From assembly GCA_020073485.1 (NCBI GenBank), contig JAIQFB010000004.1:124001-188000 (forward strand): DNA of 64,000 bases, given 5' to 3'. Below, piece after piece: positions 1 through 10,100 of this stretch (position 1 is the first letter of the stretch; every line of letters begins with the position of its first letter). Made by a program: the position numbers and the translations under genes. Below the pieces are notes generated by a model. The model searched no databases. It worked only from the letters and a program-made list of their open reading frames with translations, and had not been told where the DNA came from. This stretch comes from Terriglobia bacterium. GTDB taxonomy: Bacteria > Acidobacteriota > Terriglobia > Acidiferrales > UBA7541.

Positions 1-44
1 GTTTCCGGCCGCGATATCAAGAGACGACCGGTGAGAGGTTTACC

Positions 45-1403
45 ATGATTCGCATCGAAGGAACACCAAAACGGGCGCTTTGGAGTGCAACGCTAGGTTT
101 CTTTGCAGGCTTTGCGGCAGTGGCACTTTTTGGTCCCTCGGCCACCCGCTTCCAGCAGGTCATGGAGCTTGGGCCGATGGCTGTCGGGTTTCTGGTGGCT
201 GTGCCCGCGTTTTCCGGCTCCTTGCTTCGAATCCCATTTTCGGCATGGGTAGATACGACGGGGGGTCGCAAGCCCTTCCTTGTGCTGCTCGGTCTTTCTT
301 TGGTGGGTATGGCCGGCCTGACGTGTGTTACCTGGTTTTTTTATCCCGCCCGCCTGACCGTCGCGTTTTATCCGCTCTTATTGTTTCTAGGAGTGTTGAG
401 CGGATGCGGTATCGCCACATTCACCGTGGGCATCAGCCAGGTGTCGTACTGGTTTCCGCAACGCCAGCAGGGCCGGGCGCTTGCGATCTTTGCCGGAGTG
501 GGCAACCTCGCGCCGGGGCTATTTTCTCTATTCCTGCCTCTGGCCCTATCTCGCCTGGGTCTAGGCGGATCCTATATTTTGTGGTTTTGCTTTCTTGCGG
601 CGGGTACCGCCCTCTATGCGATATGGGGCAGGAACAGTACTTATTTCCAGCTCCAGAAACATGGATTAACGCCGGAGGAAGCCAGGATACAGGCTCGCGA
701 ACTCGGCCAGGAGTTGTTTCCGGCGCGAAGTGTGATGGAAAGCCTGCGAATCTCCGCACGGGTTTGGCGGACGTGGGCGCTGGTTTGGATCTACTTCACA
801 ACCTTCGGTGGTTTCATCGCGCTCACGGCGTGGTTGCCCACGTACTGGATGAAATTCTTCGGAGTAAGTCTTGTGAAAGCGGGAATGCTAACCGCCGCCT
901 TTTCCATTCTGGCATCGCTCGTGCGGGTCGGCGGCGGAATTCTTGCGGATCAGCTGCAGGAAGGAGGCGAGAATACCGCTATCCTTGCACTTCTGATTGC
1001 GCTGGTCGGAGCGCTGGTGATGACCAGTTCACATCAATTTGAACTCTCGGTGCCGGGCGAAATCCTTCTCGCAGTCGGCATGGGTGTATGTAACGCGGCA
1101 GTTTTCAAGATCGTGCCGCAGGCCGTTCCCGAGGCCGTCGGGGGAGCTGCGGGCTGGGTCGGGGGATTGGGCGCATTCGGTGGCTTCGTTATTCCTCCAG
1201 TGATGGCTTTCGCAGTGCACAACCTAGGAACGACGGGCTATGCCATCGGCTTTGTGACGTTTGTTTTCTTGACGCTGTTTTCACTTTCCATGGCCTGGAT
1301 TCTCAAGTACACGCGAGAATTCGTCGTCCTTCAAACGGGGCAGGCAGAAGGCCATTCGGTACGGGAGACTTCGGTTCCAAGAGCGATGGAGTCCCACCGT
1401 TGA
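45..1403 (+). CDS. MFS transporter, NarK/NasA-like (nitrate/nitrite porter family)
   Basis: Polytopic inner-membrane carrier of 452 aa, the usual size for a 12-TM major facilitator. The loop after TM2 reads WVDTTGGRKPF, the MFS loop 2-3 signature in the form used by the nitrate/nitrite porter (NNP) group. Glycine-rich NNP-type segments are visible at about residues 150-160 (AGVGNLAPG) and 365-375 (GGLGAFGGF). The ATG is preceded by GAGAGG with good spacing. No nitrate reductase or assimilation gene lies in the window, so the substrate cannot be fixed; nitrate, nitrite or an organic anion are all possible. The gene stands alone on the plus strand; what lies upstream is outside the window. Family assignment is good, substrate assignment is weak. 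Confidence 0.85.
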   Translation: MIRIEGTPKRALWSATLGFFAGFAAVALFGPSATRFQQVMELGPMAVGFLVAVPAFSGSLLRIPFSAWVDTTGGRKPFLVLLGLSLVGMAGLTCVTWFFYPARLTVAFYPLLLFLGVLSGCGIATFTVGISQVSYWFPQRQQGRALAIFAGVGNLAPGLFSLFLPLALSRLGLGGSYILWFCFLAAGTALYAIWGRNSTYFQLQKHGLTPEEARIQARELGQELFPARSVMESLRISARVWRTWALVWIYFTTFGGFIALTAWLPTYWMKFFGVSLVKAGMLTAAFSILASLVRVGGGILADQLQEGGENTAILALLIALVGALVMTSSHQFELSVPGEILLAVGMGVCNAAVFKIVPQAVPEAVGGAAGWVGGLGAFGGFVIPPVMAFAVHNLGTTGYAIGFVTFVFLTLFSLSMAWILKYTREFVVLQTGQAEGHSVRETSVPRAMESHR

Positions 1404-1476
1404 CCATGACGAATCAGCTCATGCTCATACCTCTTCACACTACCGTGAGCGGAATGGGCAAGGTCCAAAGGAAAAC

Positions 1477-1662
1477 CTATCGTGTTGGTAGCATCGGCCC
1501 GTGATGATTCATATGGGGGTTGGGTGTCTGCTCTTGCTGGATTATTTGAAAGGCACCACGCGAGGTTCTCTCCACCGCATCCGATCCGCAGGTGCTACAC
1601 CGACCATGGCTGTCCAACTCAATTTGTGATATGCAGTTAACGCAGAACCATTGTTTCTTCAT
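1477..1662 (-). CDS. small zinc-ribbon-like protein
   Basis: Predicted 61-aa protein with two knuckles, CVNC near residue 6 and CSTC near residue 22, which would bind one zinc ion. The start was placed at the ATG giving MKKQWFCVNC because a GGGGGAG Shine-Dalgarno lies five bases upstream; a longer reading frame exists but has no such signal. No homologous family is recognised and the tail after the second knuckle is low in order-promoting residues. It lies alone in gene-poor DNA, so it may be a recently formed or decaying gene. Confidence 0.4.
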   Translation of the reverse strand: MKKQWFCVNCISQIELDSHGRCSTCGSDAVERTSRGAFQIIQQEQTPNPHMNHHGPMLPTR

Positions 1663-2849
1663 CGGCTCCCCCCATTGACCCTGGCTGTCGATTAAGCGGC
1701 ACTTGATCTCAAAACAGTGCAATGACTGGGCCAAGACCGTGATGGGGACAGCTTTTCCTGACAATCTGTGTTCTGAAAGTGACAGGTACCCGCGGCGAAA
1801 ACACTAGGCTTATCCCGGACAAAGTTTTGCGGTCTTGAAGACCGATTTCATGCCGCATAGCCGCAGAACCGAAACCTGCAAAAAGTTCCAATCACACCCA
1901 TTTCTTACATAGCGGGCGCATGTCCGCCTTAGCTAGTGCTACGAGCGCTAGCGACACTCTGCGTTGTGGCACATAGCGCGTGTCAATCTCCTTCGCGAAA
2001 TAGCAGGGGGACAGCTTGGTGAGCCACATCTCGAAGCAAGAAGGTTGCGCGCTAGGGCGGGGACGGAGTAGCTAATACCCCGCTCCCGGGATCATGAAAT
2101 CTGGGCGTTGACCTCGGGTGGCAGCGGTTGCCCTTTGCGCATCCGCTGTGCACGATCGTGTTGGGTCAGCATACGGTCGAAGGCCCGTTCCAGCGCGGTG
2201 GCGCAGCCAGGCATGTAACTAGATTGGGGAAAGCTTTGAAATCCATTTGCTCCTTATAGCCCAAGGCGATACGGCGAATCAGTTCCAACCAATCATATTA
2301 CATATTGCCATTAATATGACGATGACCCCAAGCGGTAAAATTGGATGTGGATCCTCCTCGGGCTAATTCCGATCGCGACCACGAGCTCTCAGGCCCTAAG
2401 CCGCTACCGTGAGGGATGGAGGCACATTGCCTGTTGCCATTCGAAAGTGCGCTTGCATTTCTTGCAAACCATGATTATGCCCATTTCTCCATCAAATAGT
2501 CTCGGATCAGTATATATAGCCGAGAAGCCCATTGTGATCCGGCGGCACGGCCCGTTTATCATAGCGCAAGAATATAACTATATAGTAAAAGATCGACGAA
2601 TAAGTGCCGCCGTACAGTATGCGCGGATGATAGATGGATGCCATGGTTTGGGGCCATGGCTATTGATGCGGTCTTTAAGGCCCCCCAACGCATCCGCAGG
2701 GAATCATCTATCTTTGGAAGCGGCGGCCAGATAGGCGAAGCCGTTGGAGTAACAGCCCGACTTTCGACGCACCGCCCAATCCGGACGGAGTGCGCCTGCG
2801 ACTGGCCGCTGCTCTGTTTTGTTTATCTCAGTACACAAACAGTGACAAG
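1663..2849. other. gene-poor stretch with a relic reading frame
   Basis: About 1.2 kb with no convincing gene. Base composition is mixed, with AT-rich patches around 2500-2610. The only interpretable piece is a 40-codon minus-strand frame at 2092-2214, listed separately, which resembles a second fragment near 44.6 kb. The rest looks like decayed coding sequence. Confidence 0.5.
2092..2214 (-). pseudogene. short relic frame ending in DRAQRMRKGQPLPPEV
   Basis: A 40-codon frame (ATG at 2214, TGA at 2092) encodes a charged helix followed by DRAQRMRKGQPLPPEV. Nearly the same segment, DRAQQMRAGQPLPP, is encoded on the minus strand at about 44567-44609, and the two DNA stretches (2117-2159 and 44567-44609) are visibly similar. 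This suggests two fragments of one family of unknown function. It is too short to be called an intact gene with any confidence. Confidence 0.35.
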
Positions 2850-3032
2850 ATGAGGTACGTTGGACGAACACCGGATTTATCCCTCCTCGTTTGCACCGTC
2901 TGCGGCGATTGGTTCGAATTGCCATGGGAGATTGAGGCAGATGCGTGTGTAGACTGCAGCCTTCGATCTCCCGAACAAATTCCCAAATTGGTTTCCGGCG
3001 TGGAGTTCTTCCAATCGGTAGGTCTCAGCTAA
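2850..3032 (+). CDS. small hypothetical protein with CxxC pairs
   Basis: Predicted 60-aa protein starting MRYVGRTPDL, with CTVCGDW at about residue 15 and CVDC at about residue 34, a zinc-ribbon-like spacing. An upstream in-frame ATG at 2790 would add a leucine-rich stretch but has no better ribosome site. No family recognised. It is followed 127 bases later by another small same-strand gene. Confidence 0.35.
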   Translation: MRYVGRTPDLSLLVCTVCGDWFELPWEIEADACVDCSLRSPEQIPKLVSGVEFFQSVGLS

Positions 3033-3159
3033 GGTCGTAAAGAACACGTTTTATCCTTGAACTACAATTTGGGGTAGCCAAATTGGGGCTGTGATATCCC
3101 AGCTGCAGTCTTTGGTTTTACCTTGCAACCTGGGGACTCAGTCTGCATCTAATTTCAAT

Positions 3160-3432
3160 ATGGCCTCCAGACAAATTAAGGGACGTGGGCGATTGGTCCC
3201 AACGCGGCTAACTGGTATTGCATACCAAGTCCGCTACGGAATCCATATTGTGGAAGAAGCTTTTCGCCGAGGCAGGGGAGAACCGCCAATGCAATGGGCC
3301 AAGTGTTCAGTGCGTTTCCCTGATGCCGGGCGAGTCCCGGACGGAAGTTATTTCCTCTACACCGATGATGGCAAGGTTCATCAATTAAAGTCTCTCGACG
3401 GTAAGTGGCACTGCTTGGCCGTAGCCGCCTAA
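3160..3432 (+). CDS. small basic hypothetical protein
   Basis: Predicted 90-aa protein. The ATG at 3160 was chosen over the one at 3091 because the chain then begins MASRQIKGRGRL and composition is uniform from there. It has a basic N-terminus, a central helix (IHIVEEAFRRGRGE) and a C-terminal half with several beta-like segments (GSYFLYTDDGK, HQLKSLDGKWHCL). No catalytic motif is visible and no named family is recognised. It has the coding look of a real gene but no supporting neighbourhood. Confidence 0.4.
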   Translation: MASRQIKGRGRLVPTRLTGIAYQVRYGIHIVEEAFRRGRGEPPMQWAKCSVRFPDAGRVPDGSYFLYTDDGKVHQLKSLDGKWHCLAVAA

Positions 3433-3520
3433 TTGGGTAGATAGTATTCTGGTTAACTTCCTGTTGGTATAAATCTGAACACCGTCGGCTTCACCACCCC
3501 CGTGGTTTTCATAATGCTCC

Positions 3521-3748
3521 ATGTATGCTCGAAATGTGACACTGTGCCGGCTCGATTACACTAGGTTAGTTCTTTACTTTGATCCAAGAGGGAAATACAC
3601 ATTGAACGCCACTGAACTTGCCCGCAATAAATTTAACGCTCTGTTCGCAGACTATGATGCGAAGAACATTCGCGCAACCGCAGAGGGGCAGAAGTCCGCA
3701 TTGAAAACAGCCAAGAAGTCAGCTAGGAAGCACGTCAAACCACAATAG
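3521..3748 (+). CDS. short hypothetical ORF with basic C-terminus
   Basis: A 75-codon frame with a lysine/alanine-rich tail (KTAKKSARKHVK) and no recognisable domain. The middle (ATELARNKFNALFADYDAKN) could form helices. There is no clear ribosome-binding site. It may be a relic. Confidence 0.22.
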   Translation: MYARNVTLCRLDYTRLVLYFDPRGKYTLNATELARNKFNALFADYDAKNIRATAEGQKSALKTAKKSARKHVKPQ

Positions 3749-4377
3749 GAATCGTAAACTCCGAAGCTTTATCGGAACAGCCTACGAGTGCCGAACTGTG
3801 CCGGCGTGAAAAACTGTCGTGCGTATCCTTCAATTGGGGATCACGCCCCCGCTGATTCATTCGGGTGTGTCCTTCGATTCCTCCACTGGATGACTTTCTT
3901 CCGCCGCCTCGCTTTCTGGAGCGTTACGATGCTCCATTTGCACCCATGAAAGCAACACGATGTCGGCGTCATTCGTTGCGACCAACTCTTCTAATGACAA
4001 CGAACTTTGTGACGACTCCTTTCGGTGTCTCTCCTCTCGGCAAGCAATTTCATGGCTAGATTTCATTTTGCGCTCTTCTAGTGGGCAACGACACGGCTGT
4101 GTTGGAGGTGTTTGCAGTGGCTAGTATGAGGGAGTTTCGGTGCCAAGCGAGACCCAGAGAGACTGGAGAAGGAAGAGTGTTTAAGGAATTGGTGGGAGAA
4201 GCGCCAGTTTCCGGTTTTGAGGTTTTTGCCGCCGTCGTCGGACAGGCTCCGCACTCAAAAACGTTGCTGGAGCATTGCATGCTGATTGGTTTGGGAGTAC
4301 GTTATCGGTCGGCCGGGAAGTCAAAATGGAAATTCCGGTTGTAATGTTCTCGACTAAGTGTCCAGGGGTGGTCCTTA
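3749..4377. other. intergenic stretch, one weak acidic ORF
   Basis: No secure gene. A 69-codon minus-strand frame at 3857-4066 encodes an acidic, glutamate/serine-rich peptide without a recognisable domain. It is mentioned only because its length and composition are not obviously those of a shadow frame. The 100 bases before 4378 should carry the promoter of the kelch gene, but no clear -35/-10 pair stands out. Confidence 0.35.
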
Positions 4378-5457
4378 ATGAATTCAACCATGCGCCGCAT
4401 GTTCTTTTTTCTATGCGTCAATCTGCTTTTGCCTCTTGCCCTCTGTGCTCAAGGGTATGGGCATTGGGTGACAACTACGAAGTTCGCGCCGCTGCCGGAG
4501 CCATCCGAGGAGTATTGGAGCGCCGCCGCGAATGGGAAGTTCTACCTATTTGGCGGCACCGCCGTGGGAACGGGCAGCCAACGCACGGGTCTGCCGCGGC
4601 GTGTGCTTGAATACGATCCCGCCACGGACAAATGGACTTCAAAAAAGCAGATGCCGTATGCCGCGGACCACATGACCGTCGCCGAATATCGCGGCAAGAT
4701 CTACCTATTCGGCGGCGCCGGCGCCGAAAAGCCAGGGGCCGTTGGACCCGGTAATGTACAACTCAATGACACCTGGGAATATGATCCTGCCAGTGATTCC
4801 TGGAAGGCGCTCGCGCCCATGCCAACCCGGCGAAGCGCAGGGGCGGCGGTGGCAGCTGGCGACAAGATCTACGTGCTCGGCGGAAGTGGGCTGGCGCCGG
4901 GGGCGTCCAATCCCCCCACAGCAGAGAATATGCTCGTGCTGGGGACGAACGAAGTCTTCGACCCTGCGACCAGCGCGTGGGAGACCAAGCGCGTGATGCC
5001 GACGCCGCGAAATCATCCGGCCATCGGCACGGTTAACGGGAAAATCTATGTGATCGGCGGCCGCATCGGCGGCGCCAACGTTGCGAATTTCATTTCAAGC
5101 CCGACCGACGTGGTGGAAGAGTATGATCCGGCCACTGACCGCTGGCGGGCAATGACCAAAATGCCCACGGCACGGAGCGGGCATGGTTGGGCGACGTATC
5201 AGAACCGGATCTACGTAGCGGGTGGCGAGGTGCGCGATCACCATATGGATGCGATATTTCGCGACGTGGAAGCGTTCGATCCTGCAACAAACGAATGGTT
5301 CCAGCTTCCTTCGATGTTGACTGCACGTCACGGCGTCAATGCGGCGGTATTGGGTAACCAACTCCACCTGATTGGCGGGCATATCGCATTTGATGGGGCA
5401 GCCGAACACGACGCCGATACGGGAGTCCATGAAGTATTTGAGTTCAGCGGAAAGTAG
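4378..5457 (+). CDS. exported kelch-repeat beta-propeller protein
   Basis: 359 aa. An N-terminal signal peptide (about residues 1-24, cleavage after LCAQG) is followed by six kelch repeats. Each repeat has the pattern IY-hydrophobic-GG, then YDPATDKW or a variant such as EYDPASDSW, FDPATSAW, EYDPATDRW or FDPATNEW. Six units fit a closed six-bladed propeller filling the whole mature protein. The first ATG at 4378 and a second at 4390 (MRRMFFF) are both possible. Secreted kelch proteins of this size include sugar-binding proteins and sialic-acid mutarotase-like proteins, but no catalytic residues identify an activity here. It stands alone, with about 950 bases of empty DNA downstream. Confidence 0.85.
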   Translation: MNSTMRRMFFFLCVNLLLPLALCAQGYGHWVTTTKFAPLPEPSEEYWSAAANGKFYLFGGTAVGTGSQRTGLPRRVLEYDPATDKWTSKKQMPYAADHMTVAEYRGKIYLFGGAGAEKPGAVGPGNVQLNDTWEYDPASDSWKALAPMPTRRSAGAAVAAGDKIYVLGGSGLAPGASNPPTAENMLVLGTNEVFDPATSAWETKRVMPTPRNHPAIGTVNGKIYVIGGRIGGANVANFISSPTDVVEEYDPATDRWRAMTKMPTARSGHGWATYQNRIYVAGGEVRDHHMDAIFRDVEAFDPATNEWFQLPSMLTARHGVNAAVLGNQLHLIGGHIAFDGAAEHDADTGVHEVFEFSGK

Positions 5458-6412
5458 ATTCTGTCGGGGGCTGTGCTCCGCAAGAATTCGATGAAGGCCA
5501 CAGGATTGCCCGTTTTCAAGGTTTTCACCTTCCTAAAGGTTCGATCAAGATTGTCGGCAGGTTCAATCACGCTGTGACCACTCTACTCATCGGGTCCGCG
5601 GTGCGAAGTCGCCTCATCATCAATCCAATATTCTTCCGTGTATGTTTTACCGCGACGGCTGGGAACTTTCCGCGCCGGATCTGGACGGTAGAGAGGAGGG
5701 AAGAGGACCGTAACAGAGTGCATCGGTTCGGTAGTGGCGCTTACTCGGATTCCACTGATCAATAATCATCCCGATCGATTTCTGGCATCCGCATATGCAA
5801 TTCGTACATTTCTCCTCGTATGTTCGCGCCGCAAATCGGCGGCGACCGCGTTCGCGGTAGATCGGGAGAAGCGGTGCGACACCGCGCCACGGAGGTGGCT
5901 GTGTCTCTTGCTCGATCTCGCCTCCAGTAACTTTCAGATCGCTTGCCTTATAACAATCAACGGTCTCAAGATGTGAATTGGCAATGGGCAGTGCATCAGC
6001 GGATAGCCGCGCCACAGATCTTCGTGGGGCAAACAACATATCGGTGAAGTGCGGTTCTTTTCTCTCGCCCCCACAGAACTTTCGACCAGTTTCCAGTTTG
6101 ACCCTGTTCTTTGTGCCCGTGCTGGAAAAGGCAACTTGCAGATTGCTTGTGGTTTACCTCAACTCCTTTTGCAAAATTGCATTGTGATTCTATCGGCGCG
6201 GCCGCCCCTGTCCGCGGACGCCCATCGGCATGGGCATATCTCCTGAAACTCAGATAGCTCAAAGCCGAAATGGCCGGGCCGGTTCTACGAGAAATTTCTG
6301 AAATCGATCACAAAGAACAATCCAGCCTTACCTCTCCGGAACCCAGACAAGTTCAATCACCGGAACTTGGCAAAGTAGTTTCACTACCACCCCAAACTAC
6401 CTGCTATCCCAA
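5458..6412. other. gene-free stretch of about 950 bases
   Basis: Only short overlapping frames on both strands, none with a ribosome site, consistent composition or a recognisable motif. No inverted repeat strong enough to call a terminator was seen after the kelch gene. Probably decayed sequence. Confidence 0.4.
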
Positions 6413-6715
6413 TTATTGAGCGGCTTCGACGGTGAGTCTCAACCCAATTGCCTTGGTGACAGCGACTAGCGTGGACAGCCGAGGGTTGCCGTGAATCGAC
6501 AGGGCTCGGTAGAGACTCTCGCGCTCTATGCCGGCAGGCTTGGTCACTTTGGCGATGCCCTGAGCTTGGGCGAGGTGGCGCAAGGCGATCAGCAGAACTC
6601 GGGGATCGTCCTCATCTTCCAATGTAGCTTTGAGAGTTTTCACGAACGATAACCGGATTTCTGTCAATAGTCGCAACAGAGTGTGAACAAGGCACCGCTG
6701 GAGCAATTCACGCAC
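6413..6715 (-). CDS. HigA-like addiction-module antitoxin (putative antidote family)
   Basis: 100 aa. The C-terminal two thirds match the small antitoxin family that pairs with RelE/HigB-type toxins: a DDPRVLLIALRHLAQAQG helix, then a lambda-repressor-like helix-turn-helix (GIERESLYRALSIHGNP), then a final helix with GLRLTVEA. The canonical N-terminal portion (a DxxEAI..YLEEAL segment) is replaced by an unrelated leucine/arginine-rich stretch starting from GTG, and an internal GTG at FVKTLK could be the real start. No toxin gene is visible on either side, where a partner would normally be within about 20 bases upstream. Likely an orphan or decaying antitoxin. Confidence 0.6.
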   Translation of the reverse strand: MRELLQRCLVHTLLRLLTEIRLSFVKTLKATLEDEDDPRVLLIALRHLAQAQGIAKVTKPAGIERESLYRALSIHGNPRLSTLVAVTKAIGLRLTVEAAQ

Positions 6716-7138
6716 GTTGTGGAAAAAGTTCTTGCCGTGGCATATCCAACCGTGTTATGAGAGCCGCATATTTTCCATGGCGGTTGGGGCCTGCTGATAT
6801 TTCGAGGGACACAGGCTATGTCGACAAAAGCTGTTTTTGGTTTGTCAGCTCCTGTAGTTGCTCGAACCTGTGGCTGCGCTGATTCGGTTGGGGGCAGCAG
6901 ATTTCCGGTAACAGTTCAGAACGGATTGGCCCATCGCGTCTTTTCTATTTTTCAGGCGATTCTCACTCAGCGCTCAGCGTAGTGGACAGATTCATTGCAA
7001 CGGAGTACGGACTGGCATAATCGTACAGGCCCGCAAGGTTTAGTAAGTCGTTCACTAGGCGATCTGTATAATTATTCGTGCTGCTCCTTGCTACCGACGC
7101 ATCGGGCTTTGCGCACGGATAGTTATTAGGAGGAAACG
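6716..7138. promoter_or_regulatory. leader and promoter region of receptor 1
   Basis: Gene-free 420 bases ahead of the receptor gene. A perfect TATAAT lies at 7067-7072, without a convincing -35 at 16-18 bases upstream. A strong Shine-Dalgarno AGGAGGAAACG directly precedes the ATG at 7139. Part of the stretch may be a remnant of a toxin partner for the antitoxin, but no readable frame remains. Confidence 0.4.
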
Positions 7139-10100
7139 ATGGACCGAAGGAAGCTGGGGAGTGGGGCGTTTTGCGCAGTCTTGGGGATAGCTGTATTGCT
7201 CGTGCTATCGATCACCGGTCCGGCATTCGCACAGGAGACAGGGACGATTCTGGGCGTGGTGAAAGACCCCTCCGGTGGCACCGTGCCGGAGGCGAAAATC
7301 ACGATCACGAACACGGACACGAACGATTCACGCCAGGCGGCGACGGGCGACGATGGCGCGTATCGTCTTTCGGGTCTTCGCCCGGGACATTACTCGGTCA
7401 GGGTTGAAAAGGACGGCTTCAAGACGTCCACACAGCCGGGTTTAACTTTGGACGTAGCCGCCCAACTGGTCGTCAACCCCGTGTTGGAGGTGGGCGCATC
7501 GACGCAGGAGGTGACTGTCACCGGAGAAGCCCCTGTCGTGAATACAACCACCAGCACGCTGGGAAGCCTGGTGGACGACCGGAAGGTCGCGGAGCTCCCG
7601 CTGAACGGCAGAAACTACATTGACTTGACGCTCATCCAACCGGGGATCCAAATCAACACTAGCCCCTCGGGTGGGGGGTCTGGTTCCTCTGGAACCTGGT
7701 TCAGCAGCAACGGGATGCCGCCCCGCTCGAACAATTTCACGATTGATGGCGCGCAGATTGGGAACCAGTATGGTACAGGGCCGAACTCCATCTCCGGCAG
7801 CACGCTCGGCGTGGACGGAATCAAGGAGTACAGGATCGTCACTAGCATGTTTGGCGCCGAATACGGGATGACCATGGGCAGCCAAATGGTCATTGTCAGC
7901 AAGGGCGGCACGAACCAGTGGCACGGCGACGTGTTCGAATACCTGCGGAACAATCACCTGGATGCGCGGAATTTCTTTGAACCGCAGCCTGCTAATTTGG
8001 GTGGCAACCGCATCTCGCCCTTCCAACGCAACAATTTTGGCGCCGCCGCTGGCGGGCCCATCCGGAAGGACAAGACGTTCTTCTTTCTGGTGTATGAGGG
8101 TCTCCGGCAGGCCCAGCAGGACGCGATTCAAACGACTACGCTTCCCGCCGCGTGCCATTTCCTGGATACCCCAAGTGGTCCAGTCATCGATGGAGGCGGC
8201 CCGCTTACTTCGGTTGTCACGGCCCCATCTGGTTTCACAGGCTTGAGCCCAACCATAGTGCGGACCCGGTTAACTGGACCGATTACGGTTCATACAGCGG
8301 GGTGCGGGGCAGTCGCGGCTACCGGGCCGGGCGCCACGCAGGTGAATCCAATGGTCACGCCATGGATTGGGCAATTCCCCTTCCCCAACGAACCCGGTTC
8401 GAACTCCAATTACACCTTTCCCGGTCATTCCCATGTCCGGGAGGACTATGGGCAACTTCGAGTGGACCAGAACATTTCGGGGAGCGACACCCTGTTCGCG
8501 CGGTACACGTTGGATGATAACCTCCTGACCACGCCGTACGCTTCGCTTTCCGCTTCCGATACTGGAGCCGCTTTTCCGCAGTTCTCCTCCATCGGAAGAA
8601 GCAGAAATCAGTATTTCACCGTTGGCGAGAATCATATCTTCTCGGCCGACGTGCTCAATCAATTCCGGCTCTCCTTTACCCGGACCAATTTCGCCGGATA
8701 TCCGGGAATCAATCGCGTTCCCGGCCTCAACCCGGATTTCGACATGATCGACACAGGGAGTACCCCGGGCAGCACCTGCTTATCGGCTACCAACCCCGTT
8801 TGCGTCTGGTCGTATCTTCCGGGAAGATTTAACGGAGGGCTTGCGCCTGGACAGGGCGTGACCACGCTTTCCTTCAATACCACCTTTCCCACGTACCATC
8901 CGCAAAATGTCTGGACTCTTGCGGATGATGTGTTCGTTAATCACGGCAAGCATGGGTTCAAGTTTGGAATCCTGATGAACAACTTTCAGGAACCTTCGAT
9001 CATGCAGAAGGGCGCCTACGGAAGCACGAATTCGGGGAACAGCATTGCGAACTGGATGCAGGGCTTCACGACGAGTTACCTGACAGTTACCCCGGTCCCG
9101 GGGTTTGCCACCAACGGCGTGCTTAACTCGCCTTTCCAGGGCAATTACCTGGACAAGGACTACATGTTCAAGACCTTCGGATTCTATTTCGGAGACGACT
9201 ATCGCGTTACCTCGAGGCTGACGTTGAACCTCGGTTTGCGGTACGAGTTCAATACGATTCCACACGAGCTTTACCACCGGAGTTCCACGATTTCTGACCT
9301 GCAGGGGGGATCTCAGACCTACACCGTCGGGTCCATCTTTAACCACAACTGGACGCACAAGAATTTTAGCCCGCGTGTCGGCTTTGCCTGGGATACCTTC
9401 GGTAACGGGAAGACAGCAGTCCGCGGCGGCTTCGGCATTTATTGGGATGTCGCCAATATCGGGTCCTTGTTGACTCAGGCCGCCAACGGCGTTCCGCCCT
9501 TCGCCGCTCAGACCCAAGTGGCCCAAGCGGCCAAGGCCTATTCGATTCCGTTTGTCGATGTAAACGGAGGACTGACAGATACAGCACCAGTACCTAACTT
9601 CACGCAAGCACAGTTCGGGCATGCCCTGCAGATGAATGACCCGAATATCAAGAACCCGCATTCGCTGCAATACAACCTTACGGTGGAGCAGCAACTTCCA
9701 CTCGGAATTGGCCTCTCGGTCTCGTACGTCGGCAACCGCGGCATTAACCTGTTCGCGCTGGTCGAGGGGAACCCTGTAGTACCCAATAATCTGGTGAATG
9801 GCAAACTGCCCCCCAATACTATGCCGACCTTCAACGTGAATAATGGTGAGGTTCAGTGCCAGAACAATGCCCTTACCTCTGTCAATGGCGTGACACAGCC
9901 TCTGATTCTGCCCGGTGTCAACGGCGGCAATCCCATAACTCCCACCACGACGATTACTGCGAACGGGGCTACGGGCATGCCGTATCCATGCAGAATGAAT
10001 CCCTTCTTCACAAGCACGCTGTTCATTACCTCACCCTCGAATTCCTGGTACAACTCTCTCCAAGTCGTAGTGACCAAGCACCTCAGCCATGGTTTGGATT

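Noticed and set aside
2345-2734. 129-codon plus-strand frame
   Set aside because: Irregular composition, no ribosome site, AT-rich patches and no motif; likely random open frame in decayed DNA.
6049-6262. Overlapping short frames on both strands around 6.1 kb
   Set aside because: No ribosome site, no recognisable domain and mixed composition; treated as non-coding.
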